This document shows positions 30,107-38,940 of a DNA stretch of 64,000 nt, piece by piece. The notes beneath the pieces are model-generated. The model saw nothing but the letters and a program-made list of their open reading frames with translations. It searched no databases and was not told the DNA's origin. The translations under genes and the position numbers were made by a program. The DNA is from Burkholderia cenocepacia (GTDB taxonomy: Bacteria; Pseudomonadota; Gammaproteobacteria; Burkholderiales; Burkholderiaceae), in assembly GCF_900446215.1 (NCBI RefSeq), contig NZ_UAQZ01000002.1, forward strand, positions 124,001 to 188,000, given 5' to 3'. Within the stretch, counting starts at the first letter, position 1; each line of letters begins with the position of its first letter.

Positions 30107-31459
30107 ATGGAACTCGCGATCCTGTCCGTCAGTTTTCTGATCTTCCTCGTGCTCGGCGTGCCCGTGTCGTTCGCGCTCGGCATTGCGTGCGTGCTCACCT
30201 ACCTGGTCGAAGGCCTGCCGATCGCGACCGCGATGCAGGCGATGATCTCGGGGATGAACGCGTTCTCGTTCCTCGCGGTGCCGTTCTTCATCTTTTCCGG
30301 CGAACTGATGCTGCACGGCGGCATCGCGGACCGGATCCTGCGCTTCGCGCAGGCGACCGTCGGCCACTTCCGCGGCGGCCTCGGGATGGCGAACGTCGTC
30401 GCATGCACGCTGTTCGGCGGCGTGTCGGGCTCGCCGACCGCCGATACGTCGGCGATGGGCGGCGTGGTGATTCCGCTGATGAAGCGCGAAGGCTACAGCG
30501 CCGCGTACGCGGTCAACGTGACCACGCACGCGTCGCTCGCCGGCGCGCTGATGCCGACGTCGACCAACATGATCATCTACGCGTTCGCCGCGCAGGGCAT
30601 CACCGGGATGCTGCACGGCCAGCCGGTGAGCGGCGTGTCGATCGGCGACCTGCTGTTCTCGGGCCTCCTGCCGGTGTTGTGGGTGATGGGCTTCGTGCTC
30701 GCCGCCGCGTACTGGCAGGCCGTGCGTCACGGCTATCCGCGCCGCGAGGACGGCTCGTCCGCGCTGCCGCGGTTTCCCGGCTGGTATGCGGTGCTGCGCA
30801 GCTTCGTCGGCGCGGTGCCCGGGCTGATGGTGATCGCGATCATCCTCGTGTGCGTCGCGAAGGGCATCGCCACAGCGACCGAGGCGGCCGCGATCGCCGT
30901 CGTGTACTCGCTCGTGTTGACCGCGGTGGTCTACCGGACGCTGACGGCCGAGAAGCTGCGCCGCGCGCTGTCGCATGCGGCGCGCACGACGGGCGTCGTG
31001 CTGCTGCTGATCGCGGTGTCCAACATGCTGCGCTTCCAGATGTCGTACCTGGAGATCCCGGATGCGATCGAAGGGCTGCTGAAGCAGTCGACCGCCGCGC
31101 CGTGGCTGATGCTGCTGTACATCAACATCATCCAGGTGTTCCTCGGCACGTTCGTCGACATGGCCGCGCACATCCTGATCACGACGCCGCTGTTCCTGCC
31201 GATCGCAATGGCGTGCGGCGTCGGCCCGGTGCAGTTCGGGATCATGCTGCTGCTGAACTGCTCGCTCGGCCTCGTGCATCCGCCGATCGGGTCGGTGCAG
31301 TTCGTCGGCTGCGCGATCGGCAACGTATCGATCGGCGAGACCACGAAGATGGCGTGGCCGTACTACCTCGCGATCTTCAGCGCGATCAACATCGTCACGT
31401 ACATGCCGTTCTTCTCGACGTGGCTGCCGAGCCTGATCAGCGGGCACGCGGTGTTCTGA
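30107..31459 (+). CDS. dctM: TRAP transporter large permease subunit (DctM)
   Basis: A 450-residue permease with about twelve hydrophobic segments; it couples sodium entry to uptake of a carboxylate. Family landmarks are visible: PFFIFSGELM, GGVSGSPTADTSAMGGVVIPLM, LAGALMPTSTNMIIYAFAAQG and the C-terminal LLLNCSLGLVHPPIG. The ATG at 30107 lies 4 bp after the dctQ stop. It completes the three-gene TRAP operon, and a strong hairpin follows at 31482. Confidence 0.94.
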   Translation: MELAILSVSFLIFLVLGVPVSFALGIACVLTYLVEGLPIATAMQAMISGMNAFSFLAVPFFIFSGELMLHGGIADRILRFAQATVGHFRGGLGMANVVACTLFGGVSGSPTADTSAMGGVVIPLMKREGYSAAYAVNVTTHASLAGALMPTSTNMIIYAFAAQGITGMLHGQPVSGVSIGDLLFSGLLPVLWVMGFVLAAAYWQAVRHGYPRREDGSSALPRFPGWYAVLRSFVGAVPGLMVIAIILVCVAKGIATATEAAAIAVVYSLVLTAVVYRTLTAEKLRRALSHAARTTGVVLLLIAVSNMLRFQMSYLEIPDAIEGLLKQSTAAPWLMLLYINIIQVFLGTFVDMAAHILITTPLFLPIAMACGVGPVQFGIMLLLNCSLGLVHPPIGSVQFVGCAIGNVSIGETTKMAWPYYLAIFSAINIVTYMPFFSTWLPSLISGHAVF

Positions 31460-31481
31460 TTGCGTTGCGCGTTTCGCCCGT

Positions 31482-31517
31482 CGCGGCGCCGGACGACCGA
31501 GGTGGTCCGGCGCCGCG
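31482..31517. terminator. Bidirectional hairpin between convergent TRAP and afc transcripts
   Basis: CGCGGCGCCGGAC (31482-31494), a 10-base loop, and GTCCGGCGCCGCG (31505-31517) form a perfect 13-bp stem in the 102 bp between dctM and the last leftward afc gene. It could end both transcripts, although no U-run is present, so it would act by stem strength or with Rho. Confidence 0.65.
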
Positions 31518-31561
31518 GTTGCATGCGCGGCGCGCTTGCCGCGCCGTCGCGAGCCGGCTGC

Positions 31562-31804
31562 TCAATCCTGCCGTCCATCCGGTTCGAGGTCGCGAGCGAT
31601 CGACCGTTCGTCGCGCCAGTCCGCCAATTCGCGCCACAGCGCCGGGCGCGCATGGTCGCGCGGCGGCAACGGGATCACGCAAGCGACGCCCCGCACGTTG
31701 ACCACCACGCCCGAGTCGGGCAGCGTGGCCGGGATGCCTGAGGACGAAGGATCGGCGTCGGGTTCGGAAGGCGTGCCCGGGCCGGGCGGGTGTCGAAACA
31801 TCAT
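31562..31804 (-). CDS. Small hypothetical protein at the end of the afc cluster
   Basis: An 80-residue protein (MMFRHPPGPGTPSEPD...). The first 30 residues are Pro/Ser/Asp-rich and probably disordered; the second half (VVVNVRGVACVIPLPPRDHARPALWRELADW) looks folded. A CGGAGAT site precedes the ATG, and the start is 33 bp after the FAD oxidase stop, so it is read on the same transcript. Codon bias is typical of real genes here. I recognise no family. Confidence 0.6.
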   Translation of the reverse strand: MMFRHPPGPGTPSEPDADPSSSGIPATLPDSGVVVNVRGVACVIPLPPRDHARPALWRELADWRDERSIARDLEPDGRQD

Positions 31805-31836
31805 GCGAAATCTCCGTGGCGCCGTGAAGCGGCGCA

Positions 31837-33255
31837 TCAGTAACGGACCCGCCCGACCAGCCCGAGCGGGTCGATCGCTTGCTGGACGGCGCCGGCGAGT
31901 TGCCGGTGCGCGGCCGGCACGTGCTTGCGGTAGTACGCGATATTGACCGGCCCGACGCCATGTTCCGCGCTGAAGCAGCCGCCCGCGCGCACGACGCGGT
32001 CGTACAGCGCGCCGCGCAGCGCCACCTGCTGCAGCGGCCCGTAGCGTTCTGCTTCGGCGTGCGGAATCGATACGACGAGATGGCAGCCGCCGTCGCCGAA
32101 ATGCCCGAACGCATGGCAGCGCAGCGCCGGATGCGCGGCGGCGAGCCATTGCTCGGCGTCGGCGACGAATCCGGCCAGCGCGCCGCGCGGAAACGACACG
32201 TCGAACGACAGCGGCACGCCGTCCTGCGCGACCGCGACCGGCAACGCGTCGCGAATCCGCCAGAACCGTTCCGCCGGCGCACACGCCGCGTCGAGCACCC
32301 GCCGTTCGCTTGCGAGCGCGTCGAGCGTCGCGACCGTGCGTTCCTCGAGCAGCGCATCGAGCCCCGGCATGCCGGTCGCGGTCTCGACGAGCGCGTAGCA
32401 CGCGGCAGCGCTCGCGTCGAACGGCGCGCGCAACGCGGGAAACGCGGCGGCGACGCAACCGACCGCCGCCGCCGACATGAATTCGAACGCCGACAGCATC
32501 TCGCCGAACGCGCGTTCGAATGCGAGCAGGCCGGCGAGCGCCGCGTCGTACGACGCGAACGCGACGAACGCCGCGCACGACGACCGTTCGAGCGGCGCGA
32601 GCGCGAACGACACGGCCGTCACGAGCCCGTTCGCGCCATTCGCGCCGATGAAGCACTGCGCGACGTCGAAGCCCGCGTTGCGCTTGCGCAGCGGCGCGAG
32701 CGCGTCGATCACGGTGCCGGCTTCATCCGCAAGAACCACTTCGACGCCGAGCACGTGACGGCGCACGTCGCCGTACTTGATCAGGCGGCTGCCGCCCGCG
32801 TTTGCGCCGACGAGGCCGCCGGCCGCCGGATCGCTGCCGAGATCGATCGGCACGCAGAGCCCGGCTTCGCCCGCCACGCGATTGATGTCGGACAGCCGCA
32901 CGCCGGCGTCGACCGTGATGCTGCGATTCGAAGGATCGAACCCGCGAACGGCGCGCATCCGCTCGAACGACACCACGCATTGCGTGCCGCTGCGATCGGG
33001 CACGGCGGCGCCGACGAGCCCGGTGCGCGCCCCCTGGGCGACGAGCACGATCCGGTGCGCGACGGCGACGCGGACGAGCGCGCGCACGTCGGCGGTCGAC
33101 GCCGGCCGCGCGACGCCGAGCGGCACGCCGCCGTATCGCGCGACGTCGGTCGCATACGGCTCGCAGGCCGCGCCGTCGAGCCAGCCGTCGCCGAGTGCCG
33201 CGGCGAGCGCGTGCCGCTGCGCGGCGTGGGCTGCGTGTGCGGGCAGCGCGTTCAT
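31837..33255 (-). CDS. afcF: FAD-linked oxidase (GlcD/D-2-hydroxyacid dehydrogenase type)
   Basis: A 472-residue flavoprotein of the vanillyl-alcohol-oxidase/GlcD fold, which typically oxidises 2-hydroxy acids to 2-keto acids. The FAD-binding half shows GARTGLVGAAVPD and DPAAGGLVGANAGGSRLIKYG. The substrate/cap half ends with the family motifs CHAFGHFGDGGCHLVVSIP and GGCFSAEHGVGPVN. The start at 33255 gives MNALPAHAAH. It lies 2 bp after a membrane-protein gene. From recalled studies, the FAD-oxidoreductase gene at this position is afcF, and loss of it changes colony form and lipid-related traits. Confidence 0.9.
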   Translation of the reverse strand: MNALPAHAAHAAQRHALAAALGDGWLDGAACEPYATDVARYGGVPLGVARPASTADVRALVRVAVAHRIVLVAQGARTGLVGAAVPDRSGTQCVVSFERMRAVRGFDPSNRSITVDAGVRLSDINRVAGEAGLCVPIDLGSDPAAGGLVGANAGGSRLIKYGDVRRHVLGVEVVLADEAGTVIDALAPLRKRNAGFDVAQCFIGANGANGLVTAVSFALAPLERSSCAAFVAFASYDAALAGLLAFERAFGEMLSAFEFMSAAAVGCVAAAFPALRAPFDASAAACYALVETATGMPGLDALLEERTVATLDALASERRVLDAACAPAERFWRIRDALPVAVAQDGVPLSFDVSFPRGALAGFVADAEQWLAAAHPALRCHAFGHFGDGGCHLVVSIPHAEAERYGPLQQVALRGALYDRVVRAGGCFSAEHGVGPVNIAYYRKHVPAAHRQLAGAVQQAIDPLGLVGRVRY

Positions 33256-33257
33256 CG

Positions 33258-33800
33258 TCAGCTTGCCCGCGCGAGCTGCTTGCGCAGCCGGCCGCGCACG
33301 ACGACCAGCGCGATCAGCGGCACGACGCCGCCCCACAGCGGGCTGTGGCGCATCGTGATCGACACCGCGAGCGCGACGACGGTGACGGCGAGCAGCACGA
33401 GCGACAGCGAACGCGCGCGCGCATGGTCGACGAACGTGCCGTCGACGAAGCCGCCGTCCGACCACGCGGTATGCACGATGCCGACCACCAGCACGCAGAC
33501 GAGCATCGCGGCCGGCCCGAGTTCCTCGCCCCACAGACGGCTACCTGTCGGCGAGACGAGCGCGAGCACCGCACCGATCACGAGGAACAGGTCGACGCCG
33601 AGCGCGATGCTGTTGCGTTCCGCGCGGCGCATCAGCCACGCGCCGTGCACGAGCGCGAGCACGCCGCCGATCAGGAACGCGTGGGTCCAGCGCAGGTCCG
33701 GCTGCTCCGGGCCGAGCCGGCCGTAGAACAGGAACACGATCGCCGGCAGGAAATTGCTCGCGTGCAGCAGGTAGCCGGTTATGGGATGGTTCGATTTCAT
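33258..33800 (-). CDS. Five-helix membrane protein of unknown function
   Basis: A 180-residue inner-membrane protein with hydrophobic segments near residues 8-25, 40-56, 66-84, 94-112 and 130-165. No catalytic motif stands out. AAGGAG precedes the ATG, and the stop is 2 bp before the FAD oxidase start. Position between an ABC exporter and the oxidase suggests a role in lipid-product handling at the membrane. Confidence 0.8.
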   Translation of the reverse strand: MKSNHPITGYLLHASNFLPAIVFLFYGRLGPEQPDLRWTHAFLIGGVLALVHGAWLMRRAERNSIALGVDLFLVIGAVLALVSPTGSRLWGEELGPAAMLVCVLVVGIVHTAWSDGGFVDGTFVDHARARSLSLVLLAVTVVALAVSITMRHSPLWGGVVPLIALVVVRGRLRKQLARAS

Positions 33801-33837
33801 CGATGATTCTCCTTCGTCGAAACAGCGGGGCGACGCG

Positions 33838-34917
33838 TCAAGCGTCGTGCCAGCGGAACAGCCGCACGGCGGCGAACAGGAACAGCGCGGTGCACGCGGT
33901 CATGCCGAGCAGTTGCGGCGCGAGCTGCGCGTACGGCGCGCCGTCGACCAGCGCGCCGCGCAGCGCGACTGCGAACTGGTTGGTCGGCAGGAACGCGAGC
34001 CCGGCCTTCAGCCACGCGGGCGCGTCGTGCATCGGGATCGTCAGGTCGCTGAAGAACAGCAGCGGGTAGTAGGTGACGTTGCACGCGAGTTCGGCCGCGG
34101 CGAGCGAGCGGGCGCGGCTCGCCAGCAGCACGCCGATGCTCAGCACCATCGCCGCGCCGAGCAGCACGATCGGCAACGCGCGCAGCCCGTCCGGCGTCGC
34201 GATCGGCAGCGCGATGCCGAACGCGACGCGCGCGACCGTCAGCAGCACGAGCGCCGACAGCGCCATCATCGCCATCCGCGCGACGATCAGCGCGGCGAGG
34301 AACACGCCGCGCGACACCGGAAAGCACACGTACAGCTTGAACGTATTGCGCTCGCGCAGCGCGGCGATCGCGGTGGTCGTCGAATTGAGGCCGATCGCCA
34401 TGAACGCCATCACGAGAATGCCGGTCGCGAAGAACGCGCCGTAGTCGAACGGCCGGCGCGTCGGCGCGGCATTCTCGAAGCGCGCCTGCGCGGCCGGCAG
34501 CCCGAGCCGCTGCGCGGCGCAGCGCGCAAGCGCGATCTCGACGACCCGCGATGCGGCCTTCACCGCGAGCGGGCCGTTGAAGTCGTAGCGGATCGTCGCC
34601 GGCGTGCGCTCGTCGGCGCCGAGCACGACGGTCACGCGATCGGCCGGCGCGCCGCGGCCGCTGAAGGTCGCCTTCACCGTGTCGCTGTGCGACAGGCTGG
34701 CGACGATCTGCGCTTCGCATGCGCGGCTGTACGGCGTTGCGCCGCCGGGTACGTCGAACGCGATGTCGGCCGTGCCGAGCGAGCCCGAGCCGCCGAACGC
34801 GAACAGCATCACGCTCAGCAGGAACACCGGGAACACGAGCGTCCAGAACAGCGACGAGCGGCTGCGCAGATAGCCGAGCAGCTCGTTGCGCACGAGGATC
34901 AGGAACACCTTAGTCAT
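33838..34917 (-). CDS. ABC-2 type transporter permease
   Basis: A 359-residue permease: one membrane segment at residues 20-42, a long periplasmic loop (about 43-165), then five segments in the C-terminal half (starting about 175, 215, 250, 275, 335). This is the ABC-2 exporter layout (DrrB/NatB-like), common for lipids, polyketides and drugs. Its start overlaps the ATPase stop by 8 bp. With that ATPase it forms a complete exporter at the distal end of the cluster. Confidence 0.88.
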   Translation of the reverse strand: MTKVFLILVRNELLGYLRSRSSLFWTLVFPVFLLSVMLFAFGGSGSLGTADIAFDVPGGATPYSRACEAQIVASLSHSDTVKATFSGRGAPADRVTVVLGADERTPATIRYDFNGPLAVKAASRVVEIALARCAAQRLGLPAAQARFENAAPTRRPFDYGAFFATGILVMAFMAIGLNSTTTAIAALRERNTFKLYVCFPVSRGVFLAALIVARMAMMALSALVLLTVARVAFGIALPIATPDGLRALPIVLLGAAMVLSIGVLLASRARSLAAAELACNVTYYPLLFFSDLTIPMHDAPAWLKAGLAFLPTNQFAVALRGALVDGAPYAQLAPQLLGMTACTALFLFAAVRLFRWHDA

Positions 34918-35923
34918 GGGTCGGGCCCTCGGTGCACAGGCGCAGCAGGTCGCCCGGCGTGCTCGGCGCGAGCGCCAGATGCTGGATGCCGCGTTCGCCG
35001 ACGATCCGGTGCACGTTCGGATGCAGCGTCGCGTCGCCGAACGCCTCGACCACGTGCGCGGCCGACACGCGCACGCCGGTCACGCCGGGCAGCGCCGCGA
35101 GCCGCTTGCGCAGCGCGCGCGCATCGGCTTCGTCGCGGCAATGCAGCACCGCGCGCGCGTCGCCGACGAGCTCGGCGCGCAGCGTGTCCTGGTCGCCCTG
35201 GTAGCGCACGCCGCCGTCGCGCACCCAGACGAGATCGTCGACCACGCTCAGTTCTTCCTCGGAATGGCAGATCATCGCGACGCTCGTGCCGCTTGCGCGG
35301 TGGCGCAGCAGATCGATCACGACGCCCGCATAGCGGCGGTCGAGGCCCGTGAACGGCTCGTCGAGCACGGCCAGCTCGGGCCGGTGCGCGAGCGCGACGT
35401 ACAGGTCGACGCGCTGGCGCTGCCCCTTCGACAGCGCGCGGCACGGCTTGTCGAGCAGTTCGGCGATGCCGAGCGCGTCGGCGATCGCCGCATCGGTGTG
35501 CGCGTACATCGCGCGGTGCAGCGCGACGATCTCGGATACACGCAGATGATCGGGATACTCGACCTTCTGCAATTGCGCGCCGATTCGCTGCAGCGAGCGC
35601 GAATCGCGCATGAAGCGTTCGGCCGGCACGTCGAGCACGCGCACGTCGCTGCCGCCGCGCCGGAAGCCGAGCAGCGTTTCGAGCAGCGTGGTCTTGCCCG
35701 AGCCGTTCGGCCCGACGATCGCGGTGATCGCGCCGAGCCGGAAGCGCACGTGGCGCGCGGACAAGCGGAAATCGCCGGCCGCGACGTCGATCGCGCGCGC
35801 GCCGAGCGCCGCGCCCGGCGCATGCGCGTCGGGCCGCGGCGGCGTGCCCGCGCGCTGCGGTCGATCGAACGCGGGGGACGGGCCGAACATCGCGCGCACG
35901 GACGCAAGAAACGAAACGCTCAT
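34910..35923 (-). CDS. ABC transporter ATP-binding protein
   Basis: A 337-residue ATPase. Walker A is GPNGSGKTT, the signature is LSKGQRQRV (a variant of LSGGQ), Walker B is LAVLDEP, and the H-loop is ICHSEEEL. An N-terminal tail of about 35 residues and a C-terminal 90-residue domain (from GDARAVLHC) flank the core. I chose the ATG at 35923, with GAGG 9 bases upstream, over an ATG 9 bases earlier. Paired with the ABC-2 permease, it powers export of the cluster product or an intermediate. Confidence 0.9.
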   Translation of the reverse strand: MSVSFLASVRAMFGPSPAFDRPQRAGTPPRPDAHAPGAALGARAIDVAAGDFRLSARHVRFRLGAITAIVGPNGSGKTTLLETLLGFRRGGSDVRVLDVPAERFMRDSRSLQRIGAQLQKVEYPDHLRVSEIVALHRAMYAHTDAAIADALGIAELLDKPCRALSKGQRQRVDLYVALAHRPELAVLDEPFTGLDRRYAGVVIDLLRHRASGTSVAMICHSEEELSVVDDLVWVRDGGVRYQGDQDTLRAELVGDARAVLHCRDEADARALRKRLAALPGVTGVRVSAAHVVEAFGDATLHPNVHRIVGERGIQHLALAPSTPGDLLRLCTEGPTHD

Positions 35924-35934
35924 CGTCGGCATCC

Positions 35935-36999
35935 TCAGTCGAACAGCATGACCTGCGTGTCGCGCGCGCCCCGGTACGGGTTGCGGCCGTGCGCGACCAG
36001 CATGTTGTCGACGACGAGCACGTCGCCGGCCTGCCACGGGAACGCGAATTCCTCGTCGTCGAGCGCGTCGTAGATCGCCACCAGATCGTCGAACGGCATC
36101 GGCGCGCCGTCGCCGTAGCGGATCTCGTACGGGAACGCGGCGCGCGCGCCGTACATGCGCTGCAGGTAACGATAGCTGAGCTCGCCCATCGAGCGCGGGT
36201 TCGGGTGCTGCGCGCTCGCCTGGTTGAACCACACCGTCTCGCCGGTGCGCGGATGCGTGCGCAGCGCGCTGCCGACGTGCGACACGGTCACGCTGCCGTC
36301 GTCGAGCCAGCGGCAGCCGACGCCGCGTTCCGCGCACAGCCGCTCGACTTCGTCGCGCTCGGTCGTCCCGAATGCGTCGTCCCACGGCCGGTGGTACGCG
36401 GCGAACGGCAGGTTCGGGTTCGCGTCCACGCGGTCGCCCGGCGCCGCGAAATTGCGCAGGTACATCACGCCGCGTTCGGCGAACCGCTCGCGCAGCGCGG
36501 CCGGCACGCGCGCGGTCACGCGCCGCATGTCGCAGATCGGCGTTTCGCCGCCGGCTTCCGCCGGCAGCCGGCAGTAGAACGCGACGAGGCGCGGGAACGC
36601 GGGCATGTAGGCCATTTCCTGATGCAGCCCGATCCTGAACGGCGGCGGCATGCGGGTCGACTCGTAGACCTGGCCGTCGATCTGCCGGCGCGGCGCGGCG
36701 CCGGCCGTGTAGCCGTTCGCGTGCGGCGGATACAGCGCGCCGAGGCGGCCGAACGCGGCGGTGTCGGGCACCGCGAAGCCGCGCCACAGCAGCGCGCCGC
36801 ATGCGTCGAGCAGCGTGTCGATCGTGTCGAGCCGCGAGCGGTACCACGCGACGAACATCTCCGGCGACGTCGCGAGTTCGGCGCTGCGCGGCGTCACGCA
36901 CAGCGGCAGCGTCGCGCCGGGCGCAACCGGCGCGCAGTGCACGTCGTCGGCGCCGAGCCGCACGGCGGCGTGCGCGGCGAGGAAGGCGAGATCGGTCAT
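35935..36999 (-). CDS. TauD/TfdA-family Fe(II)/2-oxoglutarate oxygenase
   Basis: A 354-residue oxygenase. The iron triad is visible: His126 and Glu128 in GLHQEMAYMP (HxE rather than the common HxD) and His337 in VAHGRNPYRGAR; the following Arg binds 2-oxoglutarate. The size and the GLHQE/NPYRGAR motifs are those of the SyrP-like subgroup, which hydroxylates carrier-bound or free amino/fatty acids in biosynthesis. It starts 3 bp after the methyltransferase stop. Its likely job is hydroxylation of the growing product. Confidence 0.9.
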   Translation of the reverse strand: MTDLAFLAAHAAVRLGADDVHCAPVAPGATLPLCVTPRSAELATSPEMFVAWYRSRLDTIDTLLDACGALLWRGFAVPDTAAFGRLGALYPPHANGYTAGAAPRRQIDGQVYESTRMPPPFRIGLHQEMAYMPAFPRLVAFYCRLPAEAGGETPICDMRRVTARVPAALRERFAERGVMYLRNFAAPGDRVDANPNLPFAAYHRPWDDAFGTTERDEVERLCAERGVGCRWLDDGSVTVSHVGSALRTHPRTGETVWFNQASAQHPNPRSMGELSYRYLQRMYGARAAFPYEIRYGDGAPMPFDDLVAIYDALDDEEFAFPWQAGDVLVVDNMLVAHGRNPYRGARDTQVMLFD

Positions 37000-37002
37000 C
37001 GC

Positions 37003-37665
37003 TCAGGCCAGTGCCGGTTTCTTCAGCAGGATTTCGAAGCCGAGCGCGCCGAGCCCCATGCTCGGGCTGTAGATCGACGCGACTTCTGCCAGACCGGCCT
37101 CGGCGACGAGCGCATGCGCTTCGTCGAGCGTGATCTTTTCCTCGACGTGGGTCGGCGGATAGTCGGCGGCCGCGCGCATCGCGGTGAAGCGGTCGAGCAG
37201 GTGCTGCGGCGCGTCGCGGCGCATGTCGTGCACGAGCGCGATGCCGCCCGGCGCCAGCACGCGGTACATCTCGGTCAGGCTGAGCGCCTTGTCGGGCAGG
37301 TGGTGCAGCGTCGCGCGGCCGACCGCCATCGTCAGCGTGCCGTCGTCGAACGGCAGCGCGAGCGCGTCGCCGACGCGCATCTCGATCGTGTCGTCGAGCC
37401 CGAGTTCGTGGATGCGCGGGCGGCCTTCGTCGAGCATCGCCGGATCGAGGTCGATGCCGACGTAGCGCCAGCCGCGCATCGCCGGATCGGTCGCGAGCCG
37501 CACCGGCACGACGCCGGTGGCCGTGCCGATGTCGGCGATCGTGCCGGCCGTCATCCCGCGCGCCAGCTGGCGGATGCGGCTGATGAACAGCAGGTCCCAC
37601 GGTTCGAGCGTTTCGGTGGCGAAGCGATCGTAGTCGTTCGCCGGGCGCAGGTTCTTGAGCAGCAT
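37003..37665 (-). CDS. SAM-dependent class I methyltransferase
   Basis: A 220-residue methyltransferase. Motif I is ADIGTATGVVPVRLA (residues about 44-58), motif II the acidic IDLDP, then GDALALPFDDG, and MYRVLAPGGIALVHDM follows as the post-motif strand, the UbiE/Methyltransf_11-like layout. It lies 29 bp after the citrate-synthase-like stop. It could O-, N- or C-methylate the product. An in-frame upstream extension is antisense noise; the start MLLKNLRPANDYDRF is well placed. Confidence 0.92.
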   Translation of the reverse strand: MLLKNLRPANDYDRFATETLEPWDLLFISRIRQLARGMTAGTIADIGTATGVVPVRLATDPAMRGWRYVGIDLDPAMLDEGRPRIHELGLDDTIEMRVGDALALPFDDGTLTMAVGRATLHHLPDKALSLTEMYRVLAPGGIALVHDMRRDAPQHLLDRFTAMRAAADYPPTHVEEKITLDEAHALVAEAGLAEVASIYSPSMGLGALGFEILLKKPALA

Positions 37666-37694
37666 GACGTTCCTTGTGCGAAAAGGGTGAGGGT

Positions 37695-38939
37695 TCACAG
37701 CCAGCCGACCGGCACGGCGGCCAGGAGCCGCCGCGCGGTCGCGCTGTTGACGCCGAACGCCGGGCGGCGGCGCCGTTCCACCGCATGCGCGGCCATCGCC
37801 GCGATGCGCGCGCCGAGTCCGACGCCAACGCCCCACGACGGCGCGGCGACACCGAGTTCGAGCAGCGTCGCGGCGGTCAGGAAATCGATGTTCGGCCGCA
37901 GTGCGCGGCGCGCGTCGGCCTGTACGCAGCACGCGTCGAACAGCGTCACGTAGCCGCCGTCGAAGCCGCATGCGGCGAACCGGCCGCGCATGTGCGGCGG
38001 ACGCGGATCGGCGACGAACAGCGGATGGCCGAAGCCGTACAGCGTGCGTTTCGCGTCGAGCGCCGCATCGATCGCCGCGCGGCCGGCCGCGTCGAGCGCG
38101 GCGGCCGGCGCGCCGGCGCCGCCCGGTATGGATCGCGCGAGTGTCGTGAGCCACTGCATCGCTTCGAGCGCCGCCCCGACGTGCGACGGCCCGCTCGCGA
38201 GGAAGCCGGACGCGATCGCCTGCGTCAGCGTGACGCCGGTGCCGATCGCGACGCGCGGCGCGAGCACGGTCGGCGTGATGTAGCCGAAGCCGGCGTGCCA
38301 CGCGACGAGCAGCATGTCCATCGCCGCTTGCGCCGGCGAGTCGTGGCGTGTCGCGCCGGTCAGCACGAGCATGCGTTGCGCGTGCGTCCGCGCTGCATCG
38401 AGCGCGGTGCCGCCGCGGGCGTGCGGGCCGGCGGCGAACGGCCGCCCCTCGATCGCCGCATGCAGCAGGAACGGCGCGGCGGCCGCGCACAGCAGCATCG
38501 TGTCGAGATCGGCATCGTCCGGCGCCGGGCCGCGCACGCGTTCGATCACGTCGGCCAGGCCGCGCAGCAGGCCGGACGCGGCCGCGAACACCGGCGCGAC
38601 GCCGGCCGCGCCGAGCTCGGCTGCGATCGACTGCGCGACCGAGCCCGGCGCGAGCGCGTCGGCGAACGCCGTGAGCCGCGCACTGATCGTCGCCTCGTGC
38701 GCGCGATGGTCGGTGCTGCCGGGCGCGACGTCGAACCACAGATGCGCGAGCGCGCCTTCGAACGTCGTCGCGCCGGTCAGCGCGTTCAGGTCGAGATCGC
38801 GCACGCGCAGCGCTTCGGGGTCGAGCGTCGCACCGTCGATGTCGGTGCCGCGATGGCGCGTCGTCGGCCGGCCGAGCAGGTTGCGCGGCGCATCGCCGGT
38901 CTTCGCGGCGGGGACGCTGGAGTCGAGTGTCGTATCCAT
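37695..38939 (-). CDS. Citrate synthase-family enzyme
   Basis: A 414-residue acyl-CoA/2-oxo-acid condensing enzyme. Catalytic residues align with His253 (SGPSHVGAAL), His305 (GFGHPLF) and Asp352 (PNIDFLTA), so it is probably active. Overall similarity to housekeeping citrate synthases is low, and a Met- and Ala-rich N-terminal third differs. In a cluster with a FAAL and ACP the acyl partner may be a fatty acyl or malonyl unit rather than acetyl-CoA. The stop of the preceding gene is 1 bp away from its start. Recalled mutant work assigns this locus a role in colony morphology. Confidence 0.88.
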   Translation of the reverse strand: MDTTLDSSVPAAKTGDAPRNLLGRPTTRHRGTDIDGATLDPEALRVRDLDLNALTGATTFEGALAHLWFDVAPGSTDHRAHEATISARLTAFADALAPGSVAQSIAAELGAAGVAPVFAAASGLLRGLADVIERVRGPAPDDADLDTMLLCAAAAPFLLHAAIEGRPFAAGPHARGGTALDAARTHAQRMLVLTGATRHDSPAQAAMDMLLVAWHAGFGYITPTVLAPRVAIGTGVTLTQAIASGFLASGPSHVGAALEAMQWLTTLARSIPGGAGAPAAALDAAGRAAIDAALDAKRTLYGFGHPLFVADPRPPHMRGRFAACGFDGGYVTLFDACCVQADARRALRPNIDFLTAATLLELGVAAPSWGVGVGLGARIAAMAAHAVERRRRPAFGVNSATARRLLAAVPVGWL

Positions 38940-38940
38940 G

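Noticed and set aside
34910..37852. A 980-codon open frame on the minus strand running through the ABC, TauD and methyltransferase region
   Set aside because: Only its last 338 codons code for a protein (the ABC ATPase). The rest reads out of frame through the TauD and methyltransferase genes and has the Arg/Ala-rich composition of GC-bias shadows.
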